Assembly: GCA_001953115.1 (NCBI GenBank)
Contig: LSSL01000459.1
Span: 1 to 19,988, forward strand
DNA from: Smittium mucronatum
Lineage: Eukaryota; Kickxellomycota; Harpellomycetes; Harpellales; Legeriomycetaceae
Length of the DNA: 19,988 nt
Reading direction: 5' to 3'
The notes under the pieces: generated by a model
What the model saw: only the letters and a program-made list of their open reading frames with translations
What the model was told of the DNA's origin: nothing
Databases searched by the model: none
Shown here: one piece after another, positions 1-10,341 of the stretch
Layout of the letters: each line of letters starts with the position of its first letter
How positions within the stretch are numbered: position 1 is the stretch's first letter
Program-made: the position numbers and the translations under genes

Positions 1-515
1 AAAAAAAAAAAAAATGAAATAAAGGATATTTTCTGATAAAACTCTAGTTACTTATTCCAATCCTTTATATAGAAATTGGAGATCTTAATTATTTTAGATA
101 AATTTAAAAAAAAAAAAAACGAGTTTGAAACTTACTCAAAATTTATGGTTTAGTTCCAGTTTTCTTCATATACGTTTAGGCAATTAGACTTTTAGCTCCT
201 ATATTGAAATATCAAAATCACAACTTTTTACTATTTTTTTTTCTATCAATGAATACAAAAATATAATAATCGAATTTTCAATCAGCAGGTTTTAAATTCC
301 AATTTAGAACTTTTGATCCAATTTGATTCAAAAATTAAAATTAATTATAAGCCTATTATAAATTTAACAAATTTGATAATTTGAGCAAAAGCGTTAATTT
401 TGAATAAAATGCATTTAATTGGAAAAAATTTACTCTTATTCAAAAATAAAACTTATTTTCAAATGAATCTAAACTATTCAACAAAATGAGTTTAGTACAA
501 AAAAAACCCCCCCTA
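1..515. other. AT-rich stretch, no gene seen
   Basis: The stretch starts with a run of 14 A. It is A/T homopolymer-rich, with stops in all frames. From about 270 to 490 there is a loose succession of short motifs of the type TTCAAAAATAAAA, vaguely like the minisatellite near 14.0-14.4 kb, but I could not align them as a convincing array. A run of seven C follows eight A at 499-513. Nothing here supports a gene. Confidence 0.6.
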
Positions 516-638
516 TTACAGCATGTCTAGTGGATTTTCAACTCTACAAATAATTATTGTAGCGTTTTTCAAAACATTTGAAATTATATCCAATGTCGAG
601 CCTTTAACGCCTTTAAAGGCCTCAATTGCATTAGTAGC
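516..638 (-). pseudogene. Unassigned decayed coding fragment
   Basis: On the minus strand a 40-codon frame is open between two stops. It has no ATG near its start. Its codons usually begin with a purine, and the residues are balanced (A, G, V, S, T, D, E) rather than the K/N/I/F mix expected from random AT-rich DNA. Recognisable stretches are AIEAFKGVKGSTLD near the start and CRVENPLDML at the end. The local GC content is clearly higher than in the flanks. An ATG-started 39-codon frame lies antisense on the plus strand at 523-642; codon pattern favours the minus reading. I do not recognise the family. It may be a piece of a transposon protein, since the Tc1-like relic lies about 820 bp away on the same strand, but nothing links them directly. 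Confidence 0.3.
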
Positions 639-642
639 CTAA

Positions 643-1461
643 CATCAGCAATAAATATCTAGAAAATAGGATAAATGTGAATCTGAACCAATTAGACCAT
701 AATTGGATAAAATCAACCTCGGTGCTGACATTAGGCCGATTTTTAAATAAAGTAAATATTATTGGAACTATAAATTAACATGTATAATATGGTGTAAGTA
801 TCAATTATAGTCAGATAACCTTCGATCTAACCAAAAAAAATGCATAAACATTTTCAAAGACAAATCTCAGAAAGAAATATTTCCATCCAATCATATACTC
901 TTCCATGGTTATCAAATAGTAGAAAACACAAATTTCCAATACTCAAATAACGGGAAACCCCTCCCCCCCCATAAATGGTAAAATTTAGGAATCAATAATT
1001 TGAGTTGGATTGATTTTCAATGAATTAAAATATACAAGCTGTCAATTGCGCCAAAAATAATGAGCAGTATAAAGTTAGTATATCATAATGCATTAATAAC
1101 ACGAGAAAAATTGAATATATGGAAGAAAGAAATATTCGATCCAATACAAAAATGCATTTATTTTGACCATAAAATCAAAGCTATAATTCTTTGGTGGTAA
1201 GAAATTTCTAGAATAAATGACAGCTGCGAAAAAAAAATCATAACCAAATGTTTTTTTCATAGAAACAGGTGGGCAAATAGAGTTTTATTCGAAATATTAA
1301 CTCACATCTCTTCTTTAAGTCCTTGAAATTTTTTAAATTATATTCTTTATTACAAATGGTTTCCACTAAATAAATAAAATAAAACACAAAAGAACATTTA
1401 AAAATAAAATTTATTCAAATTCTAATGCTTCTCAGAATCTTTTTTATAAAATCAAAATTAG
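643..1461. other. AT-rich stretch, no assignable gene
   Basis: No family motif was found on either strand. An interrupted poly-C tract (CCCC T CCCCCCCC) sits at 958-970. A minus-strand frame of roughly 55 codons around 1080-1260 is rich in F, Y, K and I and gives no family signal. The part nearest 1460 may hold the decayed tail of the Tc1-like relic, whose C-terminal motif was not found. Confidence 0.5.
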
Positions 1462-1980
1462 TTAAAAATACGAATTTATCTTGTATATTCTAGTGAAAGC
1501 CTGTTGATACCCTTAATTTATTTCCGGATGCTCCAGTAACTGCTTAAGAAGACCATATTAATTTTAGCACACAATCTTTACTGAAGAAATTCTTGGATTT
1601 GCATTATGACCAATAATGCTTATGTTGGCACGTTTTGTTGGGATTATTGAATGTGTATATTTTTGCATCCAAATGACGCCTAAATATGCAGCTGTGAACT
1701 TGAATTGAGGCCATTAAGGCTCAATTTCATGAGCATAATTTCGCAAAAACTCCTGAAATATTTTTACTTTTACTAAAAAATCGCTGAATCCATGTTTATA
1801 TCCATATTTTAATGAGCTTATAATAGTAATTTACTCATCCATAGGATATGGATATTCACACTTTATACATTATTTTTTATGCTTCCTAGAAAAGAATACT
1901 TTATATTTCAGAAAGCTTTTGGAAAATATCTGCACTTTTTGAATATATGCATGGATCATCAGTGCTTCATCAGAAAATGG
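1462..1980 (-). pseudogene. Decayed Tc1/mariner-like transposase fragment
   Basis: One minus-strand frame can be followed for about 173 codons without a frameshift, broken by several in-frame stops, nearly all TAA. Readable pieces in order are KYGYKHGFSDFL, RNYAHEIEP, IIPTKRANISIIGHNAN and LLKQLLEHPEI. In DDE_3 (Tc1-like) transposases, the segment leading to the first catalytic Asp ends in a similar R..YA..I motif. A G/R..N.S.IGA strand follows the Asp, and then an F..FL..LL helix. The order and spacing here fit that plan. The catalytic Asp-Glu motif itself is not visible: the expected place reads TAAYLGV. It is therefore a dead copy. Family assignment rests on pattern memory, not alignment. 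No terminal inverted repeats or TA duplications were recognised. Confidence 0.5.
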
Positions 1981-3177
1981 TAAAAAAAAAAAAACCTTAT
2001 ATTTCTGTCACTTTTTTTTCATAAGAAGAAATTTATCCTTTATCATTTTATGTACTGATAAAATAACCCTACCGACTGTTATTTTAGCAAATTTCGCATT
2101 AATTCAAAACTAAAATCAAATTTTATAAATGATATATACATATTTAAATATGAAAGGAAAATAAAAAATAGCCCCTTCTTGAAAATTTGATCTTTTTTTC
2201 TTTTATACTACGCATTTTCGCTTTTTCATGGGATAATAAATGAAATCAAAAATCGAATTATGTGTTACTGAAGCTAATTAATTTATGAGATTCCCCATTG
2301 TCAATTTTTCATAATAAACTTCGTTTACATATAGTTTTCAATCAATCTTCAATAGAAGGATTGTAGCGTATATATTAATCGTTCGAATCAGATTGAGCTA
2401 AAAAGCTCTGAAATTCGACTCTAAAATTTTTTTTAATTTTATTCTAAAATTATCTTTTTTACGGACTGGATAATTTTTTTCAAGTATATTGGCTCATTAA
2501 ATAGTTTCCAACTTCATTTATTGAATTATATTTTTTATAAACCAATTAAATCAAAATCACATATACCTATGTAGAAGTGTAAGAACAGAAATAGATTCCC
2601 TTTCTTTTACACGAACAACTAATGATGGCCAATTAAATTTTTTACTGAAATAAAGTATTAAAAATGATGAGAAGGAGCATCAGTACTAAGAAACAAAGAG
2701 TTTCCCGTAAAGAGAGGTCCTATAGCAAATAAAGATGGTATTTATTCTTTGGCTTCAATGGTTTAAAATTTTAGTACTTAAAAAACGCTCTAGGGAGCTC
2801 TTATCTTGTTATCTTGTTTTTTTATTTTGTATATAAATACTAGCGCTTCCAAAAGAATGAAGGTGAGTGGAAAAACCAGAATCAATAAATCTAGCGTACC
2901 CAAGAAATTTTAGAGGAATCTAATTGTTGTAGTTAGTAACTTATAATTTACACTTTTTTGAATCTGTCTCAATTTCCATCTTTCACTTTAAATTTTTACA
3001 AGAAAAGAATAGATCTCGGTTTATACTAAACATATTCTAACTTTTGATTTTATACCCTTGGAAAAAAAATAAAAAAAAATAAAAAAACATGAAAATAAAT
3101 TACATATATAGAAAAATAAAAATACAAATCTATAGTCATAAGTAAACACTTCCGATCTTAACTTTGACAAAATACAC
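1981..3177. other. AT-rich stretch with unassigned coding-like scraps
   Basis: There is no complete gene. At 2664-2730 a short plus-strand frame is strongly basic (MMRRSISTKKQRVSRKERS). At 2796-2912 a plus frame reads hydrophobic and then basic (ILLSCFFILY, then KRMKVSGKTRINKSS). The first half of the interval may contain the upstream, DNA-binding part of the Tc1-like relic, but no helix-turn-helix motif was recognised. These scraps are too short to assign. Confidence 0.4.
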
Positions 3178-3333
3178 ATGTCAAATTCCCAAAACATCCT
3201 TACTCCCCAGCAAGAGGACTCAGGTGCGCGCTCTGGCATTGAAGCACCCGATAAAAAAATTGAACCCAGCAGTAATAGCCCCGCCGGATTAGCAAAAAAT
3301 ACAACATCTATACATGGTATAAATTTCCAATAG
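3178..3333 (+). other. GC-rich 51-codon ORF, possible exon or gag-like N terminus
   Basis: An ATG at 3178 opens a 51-codon frame ending at TAG 3331-3333. The frame is open for about 12 codons upstream as well. Its middle is the most GC-rich non-tRNA stretch of the window. The product is polar and apparently disordered (S, N, P, Q, E, D, G), with no membrane segment, and about two thirds of codons start with a purine. A GGTATAA at 3315-3321 could be a splice donor, making this a first exon; that is only a possibility. The antisense strand also carries an ATG frame (MPERAPESSCWGV...), and a second plus frame is open for 37 codons. The true frame is therefore not certain. No family is recognised. 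Confidence 0.35.
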
Positions 3334-5445
3334 TGTTTAAAATAAATTAGTTTCGATTGAATTTTATTTAAATGAAAAAATCGAAAATTATTGTTTAAAT
3401 TTAGTTATATATTTAATAATAATAAAAAAAATTCGAAAATATCTTCTATTTTGGAAAAAAAATCATGTTTCATGGAAAAAATGCGCTTTTATCCGCTAAA
3501 TCATGATTTTTTAAAAAATTATAAAGTTTTTAATTTTTTTCTTGTGCAAAAAATTATAGCCAAAAATAATTCAACTTACAATTTTTTTAAAGATATACAT
3601 TTATTTATAGTAGTTTATATTATTAATCTGCCTTTTGTTTTTTTTTAAAAAAATAAACGTCTCAATTTCTTTGGTATTCTACCTAAATTTAAAACATTTG
3701 ATATTTTTAACAAAGTAGAGCTAAATAAAGTTGCTTGTTGCTATTTTAAACACATTTCACTGAAAAAGTATTTTCAATTTAATTAATCATAATTGAAAAA
3801 AATGAAATAAATAAACTTTCATGCACATTGCATTCTTTTTCCGATATAAAATTACTTTCAATTGATTTTTAAATTAAATATTTCAAGTTTAAAATTTAAT
3901 ATACTTGTATCTAGAGCTGAATATATTGATAAAAATATTAGAGAAAATTTCAATATAGAAATTACATCCAGAATGTAAGGTTTATATTCAGGTTTTTACT
4001 TTTATCAACTATCTGATGATAGGCTGAAAAATTTAACTAGCTTTGGTTTCAAATCATTTTACACAATTTTCGAAATTCCCAATCAATAATTTTAACAGAA
4101 GACAAGTACAAAAAGAAGAAGTTCAAACTTTTACACAGATTATTCCTTTCTGCTTTACCTTTTTCTTTATATTTATATCTAGATTATTTATCTATTTAGA
4201 TATCAGCTAATATCTATACTGTCCCAGATCAAATAATTTTATACATAATTATAAATTCGACTAAAAGTTTTTTTTATAGAATTTTTCTTATTTTTCAAGA
4301 AAAATTCCGAACATGAGATCATGGTATTAAGTTTTTTAAATCATATTGGTGTTGAATTTTTAATTGATAAAGTAAAATATAAAATTTTATTTTGGTTTTA
4401 TAGATTCAAAATCTTTATTACTAAATAAAAAATTATAATTTCCAAGTTAAACCGGAGCTTTCTCATCTTCCTGTAATAAACATGCATTTGAATGACATGC
4501 CTGATGTTCAAATCTCACACCTTATAGTGTCATATAATATTTTAATTGAAATAGTCTTAATTAGAGATAAAGAACTTTTATTTCTTTATTGGCTAATTAA
4601 GATGAAAAAAAATTTATTTTGATTTATTTTATTTATTATTAATCAGTATTTTTATTGGATAATCTAGATTTTTTTTTCACTGGATTAACCTGTGGTTTTT
4701 TACTATCATTTTATCTAGTAAATTACCAGTATTGGCGACAGTTATAGCTTTAATAAGAGAAAAGTAGTATTTTTGGAGAAGGAGCTCTGAACTTGAAACT
4801 CCGATTTCGTTCTAACTTTTTATATATCACCCAATAAAAAGAAATAAATTGGTTTATCAAATAAAATATTATTATTATAACATTAAAGCAGAAATAGCAG
4901 TTAGCAGGCTGACTAAGACAGAGTGATTCACGCCCGAAAATGAAAACTAATCTGCCTCGAACCGAGCCTGGTATAAAAAAAGTTACAAAAATAAAAACTA
5001 GCCTATGATTCACACTTTATACCAAAAGTGCAAAAAAAATTCGTATTATGAGGATTACGAGCACAATATCGAACGGTTAGTATTTTATTTTATATAGTCA
5101 TGTTTAAGTTTATATTATGCGTTTATACCTATCTAAATAATGCCCCTATGTCTAGTTATTATACTAAAACCTGGTCAGAGTTTTATCTAAGTAAAAATTT
5201 AAATCTGGAAGAATTTTAATAGCTTTTCATGTTGCTCGTTTTGAGTAAAAAAGAGGAGCTATTTCTAAAAGTTTTTACTCACTGAAATAAAAATAGAAAG
5301 AGGATTCAAAAAAAAATGTGAACCATACAATGATTATATCTAATATTAAATATAATTTGATGTTTAAAAATTTAGCCGCTAATTTCCAATCAAATTGATT
5401 AACCAAAAACATATGAGAAAAAATTTAAATTAATTTTATCTTTGA
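3334..5445. other. AT-rich stretch, no assignable gene
   Basis: It is mostly A/T homopolymers. Three open stretches were examined. The frame at 3391-3648 (+, 85 codons) has a pure K/N/F/I/Y composition, as chance predicts. The frame at 4425-4622 (+, about 65 codons) lacks an initial ATG but is less biased (VKPELSHLPVINMHLNDMPD), and an antisense reading there is equally plausible. The interval 4880-5010 is moderately GC-rich with open frames on both strands. A 40-codon ATG frame lies at 5100-5219 (+). None gives a family motif. Confidence 0.4.
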
Positions 5446-5943
5446 TTATTGGTTATGATAGGCCGGATTAATTAAATTATCCATACATCTAACACAGCGG
5501 TGGAATCGAAGGTTGTTTTAAAGAATTAAATAATAACCCTCCCGGTTCAACTCTTTGTGGGGCCACATATAATTTTCACAGGCTTGGTGATCTATTGGAG
5601 TAGATAAATCATAAGGATTAAAAAATCCAATTAATTTCATTGGACGCATCTTGTAACCCCATTTTATATGGATTTCAATTCGAAAATGCGTTTTAAAAAA
5701 ATTTTAATCCAAAAAAAACAATTTCAAACGAATTCCCAGATAAGGGGATACATACACTCTTTTTTGGAATTTAATATCATAATTTTTATCCTTATAAAAA
5801 AATAATATAGCCAGACTTACTCTTTTTATTCTGTTTTAAAATTCTCTGATTTTCCTCAACAATATCACAGGTGGAGTTATTAACTACTCTAACCGAATAT
5901 ACTCAACAGTCATGGAATTGAAGCCCGGAGAGTCATTGATTAC
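5446..5943 (-). pseudogene. Decayed transposase fragment, piggyBac-like
   Basis: One minus-strand frame runs about 166 codons without frameshift, interrupted by a few stops (5518-5520, 5704-5706, near 5842, and 5884-5886). The best piece reads HFRIEIHIKWGYKM, then GFFNPYDLST, then KELNREGYYLIL, where the next codon is a stop and NN follows. In piggyBac (DDE_Tnp_1_7) transposases a conserved K(W/Y)G(Y/F)K motif precedes the first catalytic Asp region. A hydrophobic GY.L.LDN motif further on contains the second Asp. Here the position expected to be that Asp is TAA, so the copy is dead. An upstream piece, SPGFNSMTVEY, resembles the SPG...TVDE segment of the family. However, it lies about 80 codons from KWGYK, farther than usual, which suggests an insertion or a wrong assignment. 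No TTAA-flanked ends were recognised. Confidence 0.4.
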
Positions 5944-7627
5944 ATGAAAATTTCAATTCGATGCTTGAAATTTAGCTAGACACTTATATCTGACATCACA
6001 GAATATATGGTGGTTTCATATGTTTAAAATCTCAATAAATGGAGAAAAAAATACACATAAACAAAAACTTACAATAAAAGATCCAAAAAGTGGAATAAAA
6101 ATATAAAAATAAAAACCTATAATGTAAAATTTATATCCGAAATTATTTTTTTTCTCATATATGAAAAGATTCATCAAATCAGACATAGTGAGCTTAATAG
6201 ATATTAACATTAGAAATGTAGATAAAAATCTCTGATCAGATTAAAAATTGAGTTGAGCTATTTGGTCTAAATATACAGCAAAATTTTTAAACTATGAAAA
6301 ATATTAAATTTACCTAACCATATAGAATTTGAAAAAAGAATAAATAAATACAGATATTTCTACAAAAAAAAAATTAATAGCTAAAAACAGTTAATCTTTA
6401 CTTTAAAAATAATTAATAATAAAGGATAATAACTTAGAATTTCCGAGCAAAAAATTAATAAAAATTACCTATAAATTGTTATATTAGGTGAAATTCATAT
6501 TGTATAAAATCAACTCAGTGACAGATTATCTGAAAAAGTGATCAATAAAAGAGAGTGGAACTAAAAATAAAAATAATTGGTCAATACAGCTTACCTATAC
6601 AACAACTAAACTTAAAGACGATGAATACATCTTAATCCGGAAAGACTATTCTGGGAATAATTAGTATTAAATATTACATTCTAATCCGAAAAATCCTAAA
6701 AGATCACTTAAAAGTTATTAATATCTGATCTAATGAATTATTCAAATATTACACATAGCTGCCCAATTATTTCGTAAAAAAAATAAACCTTAAAAAAAAA
6801 AAATGAAATCAATATAAATATAAATATAAATACTCTTAGATGCTTCATATTTATCCAATGAAACCAAATAAAAATCAAATTTTGAATGATTCTCATTAAA
6901 TTTTTGGGCTCAATCAAAAAAAGTAATTTTTTTTTCACAAATTATTATAAGCTTAATAATAAAAAATCTAAATTAAAAAAGCCGGATAAAATCGGGAAAA
7001 TGATCCTTATAATTCTAAAAATCCCACGACCGGTGAATTAAATGAAAAAAAATTCATCCAATAAATGAAGAAGAATTAAAATTAAAAAAGACAATTAGGT
7101 TGGAGTGATAATACGCCTTAAAACCAATCGATAAAAAAATAACTAAAAGTCAAAAAATATTTTTACGAGCTACCCAAATCCAGAGAAAAAATAGAATAAA
7201 TTAATTAAGTACAAAATTACAAATGGTATACTATCAGGACGAAATTTTAAATCGAAAAAATGTACATTCCTATAATTTTTCTTTATTCGAAGTTAAACTT
7301 GTAAAAAATAAATATATTTCCCAAGTTGGAATAAAAGTTATTTCATTCAAAATGGCTATAGCTCAAGTATTTATAATATAATTGTTGTATTTTTAGTAAT
7401 TTTTACGACTCATATTTACTAATATAACATCATCGTGAATATCCTTTGTATGGAAAAAAACTATGCATATGTGAAATACATATGGTCAGCTACTCCATAT
7501 GTTTCTAGGTTCAGAATATTTACCGAAATGATGAATTAATTTCACTATGCCTTCTGCAGAAAAAATTTCCAAAAAAATCCACACAAAACCAGTCGGAAAA
7601 TCAAATAAATTTTCGAGAATTAATTAA
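5944..7627. other. A-rich stretch, possible 5' part of the LINE relic
   Basis: No gene can be supported. From about 6350 the plus strand becomes markedly A-rich, like the LINE relic that follows. An endonuclease domain would be expected upstream of the reverse transcriptase. I searched by eye for endonuclease signatures (GDFN, SDH) and found none convincing. Plus-strand scraps at 6968-7065 (NDPYNSKNPTTGELNEKKF) look coding-like and may be the linker between endonuclease and reverse transcriptase. Minus-strand open frames at 6016-6210 and 6738-6938 are rich in F/I/Y and are antisense to this A-rich strand. Confidence 0.45.
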
Positions 7628-9945
7628 ACACTTAATATTTCAGATTCACACATAACAGACAAAAAAATAGAAAAAATAAAAGTAATATATTATTGGAGCA
7701 ACAATAGATATCTGGGTCCTAAAAAATTACCATTCAGATCCTACAAAAAATTCAAAGAACAGATATCCAGCCATTTCAAAGGATTTTTAATATTGAAAAA
7801 TAAATGGAGCAATGGAGCAATTTTAATGGCAGGTAAAAAATATTCCCAATACTTAAAGAATACAACTCAAAAAGTACTAATAACTATATGCCAATAACTC
7901 TCTCAACCTCGGATGGAAAAATTGTAGTAAAGCTATTACTAAGAGACTCAAAAAAGTGATAGGAAAATTAACTGGCATTATTCAATCAGTTTTCGTTAAA
8001 AATATAATTTTTTTCGATAGTATACTTGCAGCAAACTCCTAGTTAAAAAAATTATAAGCGATTTCAATAAATCCAATTGATACCCAAGTATCTTTACCAA
8101 GTAAAATAATTCGGCGTAGTTAATCGGTTTTATTTATTCCTGATATTAGAAAAATTTGGATTTAGCCAATAATTTATTAAAATTTTGAAGAATATATATG
8201 TAGAGTCAAGTATAAGAATATGCATAAATTGAAAACTTATGTAGCATATAAAAATTGAACAAGGGGTCCGATGAGGGGATACAATCTCACAGCTACTGCA
8301 AAATCTAATACTAGAGTGATTTTTTATTATTCCAAACAATAATAAAAAAGCATTTACTTTTTCCAAAGAAGAATGCAAACATAGGTATTCAGATATTTCA
8401 CTAATAGAAATAAATGTGAAAAAAATATGAAAAAAAATAAAAAAAACCCTGAAACTACATATTCTAGCCCCAAGAGCAAAAAAAATAATTAAAAAAAACA
8501 ATTTTCATTAAAATGGCGAATAAAAAACATATTTATTTTTACCAAAAAGTTCTTTTGACAAAAGAAACGTTCAAATATCTTTTGATTTACCTCTCTTTCA
8601 AGGGAATTAAAATCAAAAAGAGCCAAGAGGAACTTAAAATAAAAATTACCAGTAAAAAATGATATAAAAAATAGAAGCTTTCAATAGATGCAGAAGTGTT
8701 ATTTTATACACTCACACACTCTCTAAAATTTGATATATTGCACACGTAATACCATTATATAATATTTGTATCAAAAAATAAATAAAATCTTAAAAATATT
8801 CATATAGAGTAATAAAAAATCATTTAATAATAAATATTTTAGAAATCGACTGAAAAAATGGGTTGTAGTGACAATTAAATATCGACTCCCAATCAAAAAA
8901 TCTATTTATAAAGCGTTTTAATGATTTTTTATCAAAATAAGGCCACAATATTAAGAATAATATCAGACTAAAACCTCGATTAGTTGGCAAAAGGATAAGA
9001 AAAGCTTTATATAATGCATTTCATAATAGCTAGAAACCCCCCCCCCCAAAAAAAATATTAATTTAATTGATTTAACATAAAAAAATGTTTTCAGACTAAA
9101 TTCAAATGTAATTTACGTTTTTTCATACGAAAATTTTAAAACTCTTAGTCTAAAAAAAAATTAAAAACTAATTGGGACATGCCTTAATAAAAGAAATCTA
9201 CTATAAATCATAGAAGCCGGGATAAAAAATCAGCAGAAAATTCTTTGGAAATTTTTTCTCTTTTACTTGAGGACCAATCAGAAAATATATTCTCAATTAA
9301 TATCAGCAGAAAATCTATTAAATTTTTAGTGAGATTTACCCATAAAAGATAAATGATGCAATTAAATATACCTGAAAATTATAAAAATACCCAATGGGAT
9401 ATTATCATAAGAAAAATAAATTTCCAATTAATTTTAAAAAAAAGCCGATAAGGAAGAAAAAAGACTATTAAAATATAAAAAAAACTAAGAATTGAGCCTA
9501 AATAAAACACAATAGGGTGATTAAATAACATAAATACGATATATAATTATAATATATTGCACAGGATTTATATAGAACCAAAATTTAATAATAATACATG
9601 GCTTTTATTTCGCAAGTACATAATCACAGGAGAGAGACTTAGAATATTAAATAAAGGCGTATTTAATCAATAAAAAGACTGTAAATATTGCAGAACAATT
9701 AAGTAAAAGATTAAATATATTTAATTTGGTTTTGGACAAGTAAATTATTTGCGGAGAAATAAACACAAAATTAAAAATTTAAATTCACTTTAAAATGGTC
9801 ATAAAATGAATTAACAGAGATAATAAAAAAATATATAGAATAAATGGATTTTTTTCAAAAGGCAATCATAATAAATGGACTAGCCATATTTAACATCAAC
9901 AGAGAAAGGGCAGAAACAGTTCTATAATAAAAAAAAATGTCTGGA
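7628..9945 (+). pseudogene. LINE (non-LTR retrotransposon) reverse transcriptase pseudogene
   Basis: Reverse transcriptase motifs can be read in correct order across several frames. First comes a pre-RT segment with NNRYLGPKKLPFRSYKKFKE (cf. NKSPGPDGLP.EFYK of LINEs), in an 89-codon open frame starting at 7628. Then NNYMPITLSTSDGKI (7879-7923; cf. NYRPISL), and after a frameshift KAITKRLKKVIG and IIQSVFVKN (7929-8006; cf. RLKKVI..NQSAFVKGR). DFNKS (8060-8074) is the first catalytic Asp region, and FLILEKFGFSQ begins near 8137. GVR-stop-GDTIS (8263-8289) is motif B, with TGA at the usual Gln. GIKIKKSQEELKI (from 8603) is the strand before the expected YADD, which itself is not recognisable. 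A C-terminal zf-RVT-like segment reads TGERLRILNKG...CKYC (9596-9691), with the later His and Cys lost, followed by AIFNINRERAE (9883-9915). Gaps between motifs suggest insertions. The copy is non-functional. Confidence 0.85.
9037..9047 (+). repeat. Poly-C run of 11, followed by poly-A
   Basis: Eleven consecutive C are followed directly by eight A, in sequence otherwise almost free of C or G runs. It lies within the LINE relic. Similar C runs on the same strand occur at 507-513, 958-970 and 17358-17365. It could reflect replication slippage or a sequencing artefact. Confidence 0.9.
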
Positions 9946-10312
9946 AAATTTCTCTTCAAAATATGAAAATACGAGCTAATTTTTTTAATTTAAATCGATT
10001 TAATGAAGATAAAAAAAAAGATGATTATTGATGGCCATAAGAAACCAATTTTCCTCAAATTATCCAGGAGGAAAGTTAGTTTCAAGCGATGGCAGATTTA
10101 TTCAGCTTTATTTCTCCTTTATATCTACCACCTTGTATATAAATACCTTTACTTAAACCTTTAATTTTGTTTTATGGCTCTTATAATATATTCATCATAA
10201 ATAAAATATTTTTAAATTTTTAAAAAAATGATATGAATAAAATTTTTAAGAAGTTGATGTATATGAAAAGTAATTGAATCATTTTAGAATTGGTTATTTT
10301 TTTCCCCCAATA

Positions 10313-10341
10313 ATATTTTCTTTTTTAAAAAAAGAAAATAT
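10313..10341. repeat. Near-perfect palindrome
   Basis: ATATTTTC followed by six T is mirrored by seven A followed by GAAAATAT. This gives a 14-bp stem with one unpaired A and essentially no loop. It lies about 300 bp after the inferred 3' end of the LINE relic. It might be part of a miniature inverted-repeat element, or a chance product of AT-rich sequence. Confidence 0.6.

Larger units (their letters stand above)
7628..10019 (+). mobile_element. Degenerate LINE-type retrotransposon
   Basis: The element is defined by the reverse transcriptase pseudogene and by strong A-enrichment of the plus strand, which is the sense strand. The sequence just after the last coding motif includes a run of nine A at 10011-10019, a candidate remnant of the 3' tail. 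Beyond about 10080 the plus strand turns T-rich, marking a change of origin. The 5' end is not defined; A-rich sequence continues back to about 6350. No target-site duplication was recognised. An 11-C run lies inside it at 9037-9047. The motif set (long RT with a C-terminal CCHC-type finger) suits L1/Tad-like or related clades. I cannot place it more exactly. Confidence 0.75.

Noticed and set aside
270..490. Possible further copy of the 22-bp minisatellite
   Set aside because: Motifs like TTCAAAAATAAAA recur, but I could not hold a fixed 22-bp register over more than two or three units.
3021..3239. 72-codon minus-strand frame starting MPERAPESS
   Set aside because: Only its first third lies in the GC-rich island and the rest is F/Y-rich filler. 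The plus frame there has the better codon pattern.
3391..3648. 85-codon ATG frame on the plus strand
   Set aside because: It has almost only K, N, F, I, Y, L and S codons. About one frame of this length is expected by chance in 20 kb at this AT content, and no motif was seen.
4750..5013. 87-codon ATG frame on the minus strand
   Set aside because: Both strands are partly open here. The product shows hydrophobic runs typical of T-rich DNA and no family motif, so it is not supported as a gene.
6016..6938. Minus-strand frames at 6016-6210 and 6738-6938
   Set aside because: They have F/I/Y-rich products antisense to A-rich sequence in front of the LINE relic, and chance-level lengths.
8130..8501. 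123-codon open frame on the minus strand
   Set aside because: It is antisense to the LINE motif B region (GVR-stop-GDTIS on plus). Its length comes from the A-rich sense strand, which lacks stop complements, and its product is F/I-rich with no family signal.
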